Below are positions 47,602-57,055 of a stretch of DNA of 64,000 nt, piece after piece. Source of the DNA: Bryopsis sp. KO-2023 (lineage: Eukaryota; Chlorophyta; Ulvophyceae; Bryopsidales; Bryopsidaceae); assembly GCA_030272585.1 (NCBI GenBank), contig BSYQ01000005.1:5611501-5675500 (forward strand). Reading direction: 5' to 3'. Each line of letters begins with the position of its first letter. Within the stretch, counting starts at the first letter, position 1. The translations under genes and the position numbers were made by a program. The notes beneath the pieces are model-generated. The model worked only from the letters and a program-made list of their open reading frames with translations. It did not search any database and had not been told where the DNA came from.

Positions 47602-50348
47602 TTACTTCTTGCGCGACGACCTGCGTTTTTTTGGTGAATCCTCCTTCGCCTTCTTGGACCTCCGCGTTTTCTCGGCCTTTTCCAGAGCCTTCTGCCTGAT
47701 GGACTTCTTCCCACTGTCGTACAACTGAGCCCTGTCCCTCTTTTTTTTGGGCGGTTCATCCTCCCCCGCACTTGACTCGTAGTTGGGTTCGGGCTCTGCA
47801 TCGTCGCCAATGTCCTGTGCGGGGTCCATGGGATCCTGTGCGGGGCTGTCGTGATCGTCACCAGCGCCGCACTCTGTGACCGCATCCTCGAGAACTGGTG
47901 CTGGAAGACCGTGAAGCGCTGCCTCCGCGCTGTCGGAGAAAGGGCCGCCGGAGGTACCGGAGGCACCGGAGGGACCACCGGTGTCATGACTTCCGGATAC
48001 CTCTCCTAAATCGCACACACTAGTTTTAGCCCCGCACACACACATATGAACCCCGCACACCAGAACATCAACAAACAGGTTAAAAACACTGACTTTTTTG
48101 AACCACGCACAGAAGTCCTTCGACCCCGCACGAAACAGGAAAAAACATGTATCGACAACCAATCAATCCCTCACCTGGATCCAGTGGAGGCGGCTGCAGT
48201 ACACGGGGAATGGTAGGCTCCCTTGGCTGCTTCCCACGGGCGATCTCCTCCGGGGTCTCCTCCTCGGGTGGTGGTTGACGGACCTGCGCGCACACGAGAA
48301 ATTAGTTAGCGCACAAAGTATCATAAACCCCGCACAGAGACCGAAACAGCAACACTTAACCAAACACGCACAGACACAATCGAGGCCCGCACAGACAAGT
48401 TCATAACAGCCACGCACAGAAACAACCCACCCCCGCACAGCGACATTTGAGACACGCACATCAATTTTTGCACTCACCACGGAATCATGGAGTAGCGTCC
48501 CCGTCTCCGCGAACCTCCGCTTCATCGCCTTCACCTCGTCCACCCACGCTACCTCGGTCGTGTACCACTCGTCGTTGGGGACGAGGGCGGCGCGCAGGTG
48601 GACGGTGTCCTGTATTTTCTCGGTGCGGGTGGCGTTTTCAGTCTCCAGGGCGTCGATTCGCTTTTTGTGCTGCTTGATATTGCGCCTGCTATCCTGCACC
48701 CTACAGCCCCGCACACACCGGGGTTAGACCCGTACACACACACACGAACCCCGCACACACATAACACCCCGCACACAGGTGACACCCCACAGCCCCGCAC
48801 AAACGCTACTAAACCCCGCACAGAACAGGAAATGGGTGGTTACCTGTCGACCACTCGTTGGCAGAGCGTGCGGTACCCGATGACGAATCCCATGCGGCCC
48901 CCAACCACGCCTTCTTGATTCTGGGCGTGGAAGAGTATTCAGAAGATAGCCGCCCCCATCATATCGATAAGGCGCGGGCGAGTGGTTGGCGAGACCACAT
49001 TTCCTCCGACCTGCCCACCACGCACACACAATGCGTAACCCCGCACACACTAACATTACCCCCTCCCCAACACCCAAACACCGCACACACACACAACAAC
49101 CCCCCGCACACACACAACAGCGCCCCGCACACACGTGCTGCAACCCCGCACAGCACATAGTTCTCTGTTTTTTACTCACCGTTATCCCGTCAGGCATATT
49201 TTGCCTTGACGCGAGCATCCTCATCGGGTTGCGGAGCGTCGGAACGATTTCCTGAGCCCAGTATTGGTTGATCAGCTGTTATACAAACACACATGAGGAA
49301 AAAAGTTAATTAACCAACTAGTACCACCGCACGAAGGGCGTGGAGCCCCGCACAGACGTTACTTAGCAAAACATTCGAGGAAGGGGTGCATATAATTTTT
49401 TGCACCGCACCTGACCTTGAGGACCCCGCACAGGACTTGCCTTACCTTATTTAGCCACCCAAACTCTTTTTCGTTCTTGTAGCGGCGCCTGGTTTTCCCG
49501 TCCTTCACCACCTTCACTATGAGCCTCGTGTCGAGTCTGCCCGTGATGCTCTCTGCCTGGGTACTCTTGATAGATGGCAAACGAGCAGGCGTGGGAGTCG
49601 CCATAGCGACGAGCATCTCCTTCGCCGCCTCGACCACAGCCTGTACACCGCACAAAGGCGTTACCACCCCGCACCACAGTGTTTTAACCCCGCACAGAGA
49701 CACAAAAAACATGAAACACCCAACACCGCACAGAAGCACAACAGCACCGCAGACGACAACATCCACCCCGCACACACTCACCATATCGATGGGCTCTATC
49801 ACTGCATAGCCAATGGATTCCACCACATGCAGGTAGCTCTCCATATTTTGGATGGTGGAGGCGAGGGCATCATCGATGACGTTGAATATGGGCTTGTTTA
49901 TCGTCTTTGTCGACCAGAAGTGTATTTTTCTGCCTGTGAAAGTCTGAACAAAAAGACAACATAGAATTTAAAGACAACCCCGCACACGGTCCCTGTGGCC
50001 CCGCACAAATCGAGACGGAATTCCCTGTACCCCCGCACAACAATTCGTAAAGCCCGCACGAATATATGGACACCCCGCACAAAAACCCTGTACCCCGCAC
50101 AGCGTAAAACGTTGTACCCCACAGATCACAAGTTGTCAAACCGAGCCGCCTTTGCGAATAACAGACGTCTTCGTGGAACCAGATTTTTTCCTCACCGCCA
50201 TAAGAGCCGACGCCGTAAAAGGCCTCAGTTCGCCGTACTCCTCGAGGATCTCGCGCTCCCTCCCCTCGTTGTCGCCAGTCATTTTGTTAAGCACTTCCTC
50301 AAGTGCTCCGATCTCGTTAAGGGTAAGCACAAGAAAGAAAACAATCAT
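47602..50348 (-). CDS. Unknown basic coiled-coil protein of the CACTA element (TNPA-like position)
   Basis: Eight exons (minus order): 50348-50142, 49943-49782, 49640-49446, 49275-49180, 48920-48844, 48700-48478, 48283-48175, 48005-47602; all phases join, giving about 490 residues. The start may instead be Met at 50282. I recognise no family. Visible parts: an acidic/basic N-terminal helix (GREREILEEYGELRPFTASA); a conserved-looking core (TFTGRKIHFWSTKTINKPIF, DTRLIVKVVKDGKTRRRYK, NQYWAQEIVPTLRNP); a coiled coil (NIKQHKKRIDALETENATR); a low-complexity acidic linker; and a very basic Lys/Arg/Ser tail ending KKRRSSRKK, with likely nuclear localisation signals. Gene position and orientation relative to the transposase suggest an accessory DNA-binding factor, perhaps for the array word. 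Function is inference only. Confidence 0.65.
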
Positions 50349-50542
50349 TTTTGCAAAACGATAGAAAGGTAGGCCGCACACACCGAGTTCACCAGGGTTC
50401 TCGAGCTCGATTGCCCCGCATGAAGCGCCAGGGGTGGGTTACATTATTTATAAACTAATTAGTGTGACTTGCGTAATGTGGGCTGCTTTAGTTTCTGTCC
50501 CATTCCGTCTCACTTGTTGTTTCCTTGCAGTTAGCGTTAAAG
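50349..50542. promoter_or_regulatory. Bidirectional promoter of the two transposon genes
   Basis: About 195 bases separate the starts of the two divergent genes, so both promoters must share this space. It lacks the array word except one weak copy (GCCGCACACACC at 50373), contains TTATTTATAAACTAATTA (50441-50458) as an AT-rich core, and a TTGCAG acceptor-like site at 50525-50530 that could end a short non-coding exon of the transposase gene. Confidence 0.5.
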
Positions 50543-53500
50543 ATGCCCAAGCCCGTGGGCTACGCCGCCTTGAAGAGACACCTGCAAACTGAAGACCCCT
50601 GCTGCCCAGCATGTGGACAGCGAATCGGCAGCATCACTTCCTGGAAGAGACATAAGCGCGACGGTGGAACTTGCCCGAACGAGGATCGGCTTGAAAGGGA
50701 GCTGCTCGAGATGGCTGCAGGTAAGTCATAACCTGGGAAATATGTTCTTTTCGCTTCCTTTCCACACCTGACGCGCGTGCGGTGCCCCGACAGCGCTTGA
50801 CGGCGGCACAGACCCGGCACAGACCCCGGTGAACCTCGCACAGAATACGATGGACCCCGCAGGAGTATCCGTGGTGCCCGTACAGAATACGGTGGACCCC
50901 GCAGGACCATCCGTAGTGCACGCACAGAATACGGTGGACCCCGCAGGACCATCCGTGGCGCACGCACAGGATGCGGATGCGGCTCTTTCCGAAGACGGCT
51001 TTGCTGATGACATTCCTGATGAATTTGTTGATGAACATGTTGAGGAGGTGGATGAAGAGGAGGTGGATGAAGAGGAGGAGGAGGAAGAGGAGGAGGAGGA
51101 GGAGGAGGAGGAGGGAGAGGAAGAGGAAGAGGAGGAGGAGGAGGAGGGAGAGGAGGATGAGGGAGAGGAAGGGGATCAGGGAGACGAGGAGGAGGAGTTT
51201 GACGTACAGGGAAACGCCACCCTCAAGCAGCCCCTGTACGCCACATGCAGCATGTCCCTTGTCCAGGTACGTGTGCGGCGCATTGTGACTTCTGTGCGGG
51301 GTTTTTTGACAACCCCGCACAGAGGAACTGGGACCCCTTCACAGGCAACCATAAACCCCGCACAGAGGTCGTTTTACCTTAATCCCATCTCATTGCTCTT
51401 CTAACCCTTCTAACCTTCTGTTTCAGGTGATGATAGTCCTTTGGCATCTGAAAGTCCACTCGGGAATGACACGGGAGACATTTGAGACCCTTCTGAGGTT
51501 GATGGCCGCGGTACTTCCGAAGCCCAACTCCTTACCGACGACATTCGCAGCGTTCAAGGGGATGATGAAGGTGCGCCACCTGAAGAAACAAACCTACCTG
51601 ATGTGTCAGAAGGGTTGCCGAGCCTACAAGGAGAACAGGTAAGAGAAATCTCTGTGCGGTGTGAACGTACCTCTGTGCGGGGTTGTGTTATCGTTGTGCC
51701 GGGTGAGGCTGATTAGGTTGTCGGATGTGTTTGTGGGCCAGGGGGCTTCTGTGCGGGGTCAAAGAAGCCCTGTGCGGGGTATAATGGCTGTTGTGCCGGG
51801 TCAGGCTGTAGCAGGAAAACAATAGAGAAAAAAAAGAAAAAAAAGTAAACCCACAAAATTCAGAATATAGCGGGACTCGAACCCACCACCAGCAAAGCTA
51901 CAGTCATACGTTCTAACAACGCAAACCAAACGAACACGATATCCTTAAATCTAAACGCTTCCTATCACCCCCTTTAGCGTTATAACGCCTGATTAGGGGT
52001 TAACTCACAAACACTTACCTCCCCCACACACACCAATTGTGCTCTAAGGGAATCGAACCCTCGACCACACCGCCTAAGGTTATTCACCTTATCGGTGGAG
52101 CACCCTAAGCCACGATACTTCATCGATGTTAAGTTATTTTGTAACACTCTTTTAATCTTATTTTTATAGAATTGCAAAAAAATTAAGGTATATTATTGCA
52201 ACAGCAAAGATTCCGTCGTGGTCCGCTTGGATTAGTGCTCAGTGTAGTATGACTTGACACCGTGTGGGACGGTGTTCGAACCCTACTCGGTGCCCTTGGG
52301 TTTAGGTTTTGTATTCGTGCAAGAGAACCCGTTTTAACCCGTTTCAACCCGTTTTCGGTTTTATTACGGTCTAGTAGACCATAGCCACAGAAGCCCCTAA
52401 ACCATCGTGGTGCGGTGGCCTAGAGTATTAGAGCGCATGGTTATAGTCTTAAAGGTTATAGGTTCGAGTCTCAATAGGTTCTTATGAGTTTGGGGGCAGT
52501 CATGGGCTGCACAGGACAGACCCCTGTCCTGTGCATCGCACAGGACAGGGTTCTGTGCGGGTTCTGTGCACCCTGTGCTGTCCTGTCCTGTTTTTCGAAA
52601 TTCCACAGGCTAGAACAGAACAGACTGTCTGTTCTGTGCACAGGTCGGACCTGCGCTGCACAGGTGCACAGACTGCACAGCACAGCACAGAACTGCACAG
52701 AATCTGCACAGACTGTGCACAGAGTCTGCACAGAAACTGCACAGACTGTGCACAGACCTGCACAGACGTTGCACAGACCTGCACAGACTTTGCACAGACC
52801 CTGTCTGTGCTGTGCTGTACAGGTCTGTGCACCTGTGCAGCACAGGTCCGACCCTGTGCACAGAACAGACAGTCTGTTCTGTCCTGTCCTGTGCACAGGG
52901 GTCTCAGCCCATGTCTGTTTGGGGGTAGAATTGTGTGCCGTTGCAACGGTTTTCCGTGATCTAATCGGGGATCGGAACAGTCCGTCTCCGGTGTCGGATC
53001 CCTAGTATGGAAAGAGTTGCCATATTGAATTCTTTGTTGTTCTTAATCGATGTTACTCTTCAGGACCACCGCCACTCCCCAGAGCGTTTGCGAGTGTGGC
53101 CTTCCTTTGTTCCATCTCTCCGGGACCGTCCTCACGCCGGTGAGAAGGATCTTCTACTTCGGCGTGAAGTCCGTCCTTCGCATCATGCATGGTAGCTATG
53201 CATTTTGCGAGGCGAGGATTCACGCCGCGATGAGATCCTTCTCGGTGAAGTCCACCCCTGTCATGCAGATATTGGGAGATTTGCTTCCCGACGGGGTGGA
53301 TCTTCAGGATATCACCACCGGCCTCTATGAGGTCGGTGGTGACTATTTCGGCCTGGGTACAGGGAGGCGCCGCAATTACTCGATCGGCGCCTTCTTTATC
53401 AGATGTGGTGAGCTGATATATATATATATATTGGTTGTTTCTCGTTCCTATTCAGGTATTTGATGTAAAAAAACACTGGTGTACTGAAAGTTTTAACGTG

Positions 53501-56280
53501 TGTTCCAATTTTTTCAGACGACCTCCATGACTCCGTCCGGATGCAGGTGGAGAACCACTACCCCATTGCCCTCATCCCCGGTCCAAAGGAGCCCGAGAGC
53601 TTACAGGGAGTCCTGCGGTTGATTGTGCAGGACTTCCTGAAGCTCATACCTGGTGGGCCGGGGATGAGGTTGAGGGGATGGTTGCCCCCCGCCACCGGAT
53701 CTGTTGGACCCTTGACGCGTTCTGACAGTGTGGACCACTGGGCGTTGCTGTCCAGTGTGACCGGTGATACTCCTTGGCTTGCGAAAGTCGAGTTAGCACG
53801 CGGTCACACTGGACGCAACGCCTGTCCCGACTGTCATGGGACTACGAGCGTCGTCACCACTCGCTCCGGGGTCACTAGTCACAGGTGTGAAGCTACGTGA
53901 TGATGATCCAGTTGCCTTGGTGAGCCTGATACACAATTACGTGGAAACTGACGTGTTCGTCATTTATGTAGGTACATGGGGTATCTTGCGCCAACCAGGC
54001 GTTCCGAGGAGGACATGAGCGAGCTTCTGACACTCCGGCCGGGGCAGGTGTGTCCTTGTTGTCCTTGTTTTTATTATTGTTTTTGCGACTTCTTCGTTAT
54101 TCTCTCTTCTTTGCATAAAGTGATCTCATGTTTTTTTTTAAGTCAGGAATTTCTCGGTAATATGATCCTATTTGGTGTTTTTATAGGACCCCAACTGAAC
54201 GCCCATCGATCGTGACACGCACAGGACACGTGAGGAGTATCTGCACTTTGCAGCGCTCGCGGACACGTCTGCCTTGGACCCCGTCGCTGCGCATGTCCGC
54301 GGACGATCGGTTCTCCACGACCTTCCGTACTTCGCACCAGAAGTACTGAAGGTCGTGGGGGCCTCTCATTTGATGCTCTTTGGCCTCGTCAAAGACTTCT
54401 TATACGAGGTATGTGTGTTTCTCTTGCTTGTGTTTGATATATGTTATGAATGCAAAAGGCTATTAATTGTGTTGTTGAAACCACAGTTTTTATAGAGTAA
54501 AGTTGTTCCCCACTCACTTCCTAAATACACAAACTCAAACTCGACTAACATCCCTCAGCCAAGCGGCGCTTTGACTTGCGCGATCCACGTGTGTGACTAA
54601 ACCGCCCCATCCGATCCCAATGGGTTTTACAGTGTGTTGATCGATAGTAACATATGTGTGATTGCCAAGATCCGGAGCCGTCTCCTTGGAGCTTCCCGGC
54701 GTGCAGACCTCGCCCAGTACCGGAGGGCACTTGCCGGCGTCCGACTCCCAACTGACTTTGGGGGTCTGGTGATCGACATCTGTGCTGACAGGAAACAGCA
54801 CACGATGTACGATTACGCGTTGCTGGTTCGGTGAGTTAATTCTTCAATAGGAAAGCAAAATGTGTCTGAAACGAAACAGGAATACCAAAGGTCTCACTTT
54901 CATGTACGCTGTACGTGTAGGAGTTATGGGGCTTTCGTGTTCCATTCCTGCCTGCATAGAGACGAGTTCGTGGCGTGGGACCAGCTCTGCACTGCCGCCA
55001 CCCACTATACCTCCCACCGAGCCATGGCTGGAGCTACCATGGATGACTGCATCGAGAGAGGCCGTGTGATTCGGGACACGATGTACCAGTATGCTCGGTG
55101 AGCGACGTTGTGCGGGTGAAAACATTGGCGATTTCGTTTACTGTCATGAGGTTTTCCTTGTTCTTTCGATTGCGACAATACAAAGGCGACGATTATTCAG
55201 TGAACAATATTCACGTCTTAATTTCACGTTTACAGGAACGTCCAAACCCTTTTTGGGGCGGGGATGTGTACCTTTAACCTGCACAAAATCATTTGTGTGG
55301 GTTATCGGCAAGAGAGCGTACGTGGGGCGATTTCACGTTCGGGGGAGTCATGGGTCGAGCGAGCGGTTGGACACATCAAGCGTGTTTCCGCGGGACGTGT
55401 CAAGAGATGTGCGGGAGAAATGATTGCAAACGATGTTCTCTCCGACATGTGAGAACTACAGCCAAGTCTCCAACACTTTCGTAGGCTCAAACTAAGAGAA
55501 CCCAAGAAAAGCAGATAAACATGTTTGTACTATTCCTTACTTTATGTTTTCAAAGTGTTGAACGATTCAATTTGTGGTTTTAAAGGGCGTTGAGGGCAAA
55601 CGCAAACATGCTTTCGCAAGACGAGCAAAGTGTGGTGGACGCTATCATTACTCCCCCGCCGAGGAAGCCGTTGGACACCATCACCACCCTGGAGTACACG
55701 TTTTCCTTCCTCCCTCGACCTGTATCGGCATCGGACATTCGGACATTCGTGGACGCCATTCGGGAGGCGATTAGGACGTACGTGATTCCGCAAAAGCTTG
55801 TTGAGTTATAATTGATTGCTTCCAAACGGGACGATGCACTAAGCTACCATTGATGTGTTCGTAGGTGGGGCTTCTCTCTTCCGGGGTGGACAGTGGGCGA
55901 CCTGCTGCCATACGTTATTTACCGGACTTTCCGGGTCACTTGAGACACGATGCAGGGACGCGAGGAGTTTTTTGCGACTGGGTGGTCCTCCACGGAGCGA
56001 GGTATTAACCTTAAACTGTGTTGCACACTCAAATTTTGGTGAAGGGAATCTCCCCAAGAGTGGTATATTACCGGTTATGAGCTATTGTTTTAAAATGTTG
56101 TGTTTTGCAGGTGACGGCTCGACGTGTCTTTACGTCGAGTACGAGGACGACGAGGGCAGGAAGACGATGTACGGGGGACACGTCCGTGCCTTGTACACTG
56201 TCCGGGATGCTGGGTTCGGACGGTGTCCCCCTCGGGTCGTTGCGATGGTGGACCTGTACCAGCTCGTCTACGTGGATTGA
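50543..56280 (+). CDS. Tnp2-type transposase (CACTA/EnSpm-like)
   Basis: Exons: 50543-50720, 50794-51266, 51427-51638, 53064-53407, 53518-53884, 53972-54047, about 54223-54408, about 54633-54830, 54921-55097, 55236-55448, 55586-55777, 55865-55913, 55956-56001 and 56111-56280. An N-terminal zinc-finger-like part (CPACGQRIGSITSWKRHKR) is followed by an acidic repeat-bearing exon. The Transposase_21/Tnp2 core follows: LPKPNSLPTTFAAFK, YLMCQKGCRAYKE, CECGLPLF, YPIALIPGPKEPESLQGVL, GHTGRNACPDC, FNLHKIICVGYRQ, ESWVERAVGHIKR, then a C-terminal beta domain (CLYVEYEDDEGRKTMYGGHV). The enzyme would cut and rejoin the element ends by a DDE mechanism. Phase does not carry through the two junctions flanking 54223-54408, so a small exon is missed or the copy is decaying there. 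Intron 55914-55955 is only 42 bp. Confidence 0.75.
50826..50975 (+). repeat. Coding minisatellite built from the array word
   Basis: Three to four units of about 45 bases inside transposase exon 2, each carrying ACCCCGCAGGA and GCACAGAATACG. They translate to a DPAGPSVVHAQNTV-type 15-residue repeat. The same nucleotide word that fills the introns is thus expressed as protein here. Confidence 0.75.
51033..51205 (+). repeat. GAGGAG microsatellite encoding a poly-Glu tract
   Basis: A purine-only GAR repeat in transposase exon 2 that encodes about 45 Glu/Asp/Gly residues. Acidic low-complexity tracts are common in nuclear proteins; length is likely variable between copies. Confidence 0.8.
51868..51940 (-). 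repeat. SINE-like unit 1 (tRNA-Tyr-like head)
   Basis: Minus strand: GACTGTAGCTTTG resembles the anticodon arm of tRNA-Tyr (GTA), followed by GTGGGTTCGAGTCCCGC (box B and T-arm). Acceptor pairing is poor. It lies in transposase intron 3. Confidence 0.4.
52028..52118 (-). repeat. SINE-like unit 2
   Basis: Minus strand: ATCGTGGCTTAGGGTGC (box A-like) and GAGGGTTCGATTCCCTT (T-arm and box B). GTGCTC and GAGCAC bracket a 65-base stretch and could pair. Shares the CGTGG-TGG-TAG head style with units 3 and 5. Confidence 0.45.
52192..52303 (+). repeat. SINE-like unit 3
   Basis: Starts TTAAGGTATATTATTGCAAC, then CGTGGTCCGCTTGG, box A-like TGGATTAGTGC, CTCAGTGTAG, box B-like GTGTTCGAACCC, ends near CCCTTGGGTT. 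The same order and much of the sequence recurs on the minus strand at 63871-63989, so this is a dispersed family rather than a lone tRNA gene. Confidence 0.65.
52395..52475 (+). repeat. SINE-like unit 4
   Basis: ATCGTGGTGCGGTGGCCTAG (box A area), then ATAGGTTCGAGTCTC (box B). It shares the AACCATCGTGG lead-in style of units 3 and 5. It directly precedes the giant hairpin at 52501-52913. Confidence 0.45.
52501..52913. repeat. Giant foldback hairpin with TGCACAGAC-type core
   Basis: Outer arms CATGGGCTG (52501-52509) and CAGCCCATG (52905-52913). Inner arms of about 85 bases (about 52607-52690 against 52800-52890) are near-perfect complements. The loop of about 110 bases is a tandem run of about ten CTGCACAGAnn(n) units. 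Smaller palindromes (ACAGGACAG/CTGTCCTGT) lie in the outer arms. A 12-base imperfect direct repeat, GTTTGGGGGCAG (52488-52499) and GTTTGGGGGTAG (52917-52928), flanks it and could be a target-site duplication. It sits in transposase intron 3. Confidence 0.8.
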
Positions 56281-57055
56281 TAAGAACTTCTCGAATGCGG
56301 ACTCAAAGGATACTCTCGAACTCTGTTTACAACTCAGGTTCGAATACAACGATAACTTCCAGCTCGGGCCGCTTATGTAGCCGGCCCGAGCCCTGAACTG
56401 TACCGGCCATTAGGACCCCTTGGGTTCTAATGGCCCCTTTACTGAATCGGCCGCGGCTCATGGACCGCATGTAAGCGGCCCCTGGGCCGGGCCGCCTATG
56501 ACTGGACAGGCCGTGGGAAGCTGACCCGGGTTGTGGGGAAATGGCGTATCAACCACTCCCCCCCCACGCAAGTGCGCGACCCGAGCACAGATCCGGAACC
56601 CAAAATGTCCAACAACCCTTTATTTAACTAAGTGTCCAGAACTCGAAAATCCAAGTGGTTCGTAACCCAAAACCCATTTTAATAAAACCAAGGAAACTCC
56701 AACTAATAACAACACCGTTCATTGATCCCATAATCTGCGAACACACCCAAGTGTCCGGAACTCGAAAACAGGAAAAATACCTTAACCCAAACAGCAATAA
56801 AAACCTTTATCGTTTAAGGGCGAAAAACAAACGGCCCATTGTCCAGAGAATCCTCGATACGAAACCCACAGCATAACAGTTTAACCTTGTTCGATTGTTT
56901 ACCCATCACCCAAACTGCTTCAAAGCAAAACAAAAGAAAATACCCAATAAGAAAAATACCGTTCATCACCCGACGGTCGCAACCCATACCAACACCCACA
57001 ATAACGAAACTGTAAAGTTCCCCCATCCTGCGAACTGCTCAAAGCGCCGCGCGCT
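56281..57055 (-). other. 3' flank of the chromovirus, possible LTR
   Basis: Minus-strand GTGGGGGGGGAGTG (about 56553-56566) looks like a polypurine tract, followed downstream by a GC-rich GGCCGG/GGCCCG-word stretch of about 270 bases up to the transposase stop codon, which could be a short LTR. No partner copy was found upstream of gag, so this stays tentative. 56570-57055 holds no gene. Confidence 0.35.

Larger units (their letters stand above)
46570..51810. repeat. CCCCGCACA / TGTGCGGGG word array
   Basis: The 9-base word CCCCGCACA, usually extended to ACCCCGCACAGA or ACCCCGCACACA, recurs every 15-40 bases through almost all non-coding DNA of the element: the 3' flank and every intron of the minus gene, and introns 2-3 of the plus gene. 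For example, about a dozen copies lie between 48700 and 49160. Plus-strand copies are mostly CCCCGCACA in the minus gene and mostly TGTGCGGGG in the plus gene's third intron, so the sense RNA of both genes tends to carry UGUGCGGGG. Spacers are unrelated to one another. The array stops at the exons except exon 2 of the transposase. Confidence 0.85.
46558..56280. mobile_element. CACTA/EnSpm-like DNA transposon with two divergent genes
   Basis: The left end reads TTA then CACTATGGGAAAA (CACTA at 46558-46562), just 73 bases after the stop codon of the preceding host gene. CACTA-superfamily elements begin with CACTA, make 3-bp target duplications and have subterminal repeats. Inside are hairpins (46719-46781), a minus-strand gene (47602-50348) and a plus-strand Tnp2-type transposase (50543-56280). 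Two-gene organisation with an accessory protein is known from plant En/Spm (TNPA/TNPD). The right end (expected as complement of CACTATGGG) was not found; it may lie beyond the chromovirus at 57-63.4 kb, outside the window, or be lost. The end given here is the last transposase base. Confidence 0.65.

Noticed and set aside
46570-51810. CRISPR array or simple satellite for the CCCCGCACA words
   Set aside because: Eukaryotic context, repeats too short, spacers of variable length and no constant period.
52028-52118. Functional tRNA genes in the 51.8-52.5 kb cluster
   Set aside because: Acceptor stems and A-box spacing are poor, and one unit recurs as a longer dispersed repeat, so SINE-like relics fit better.
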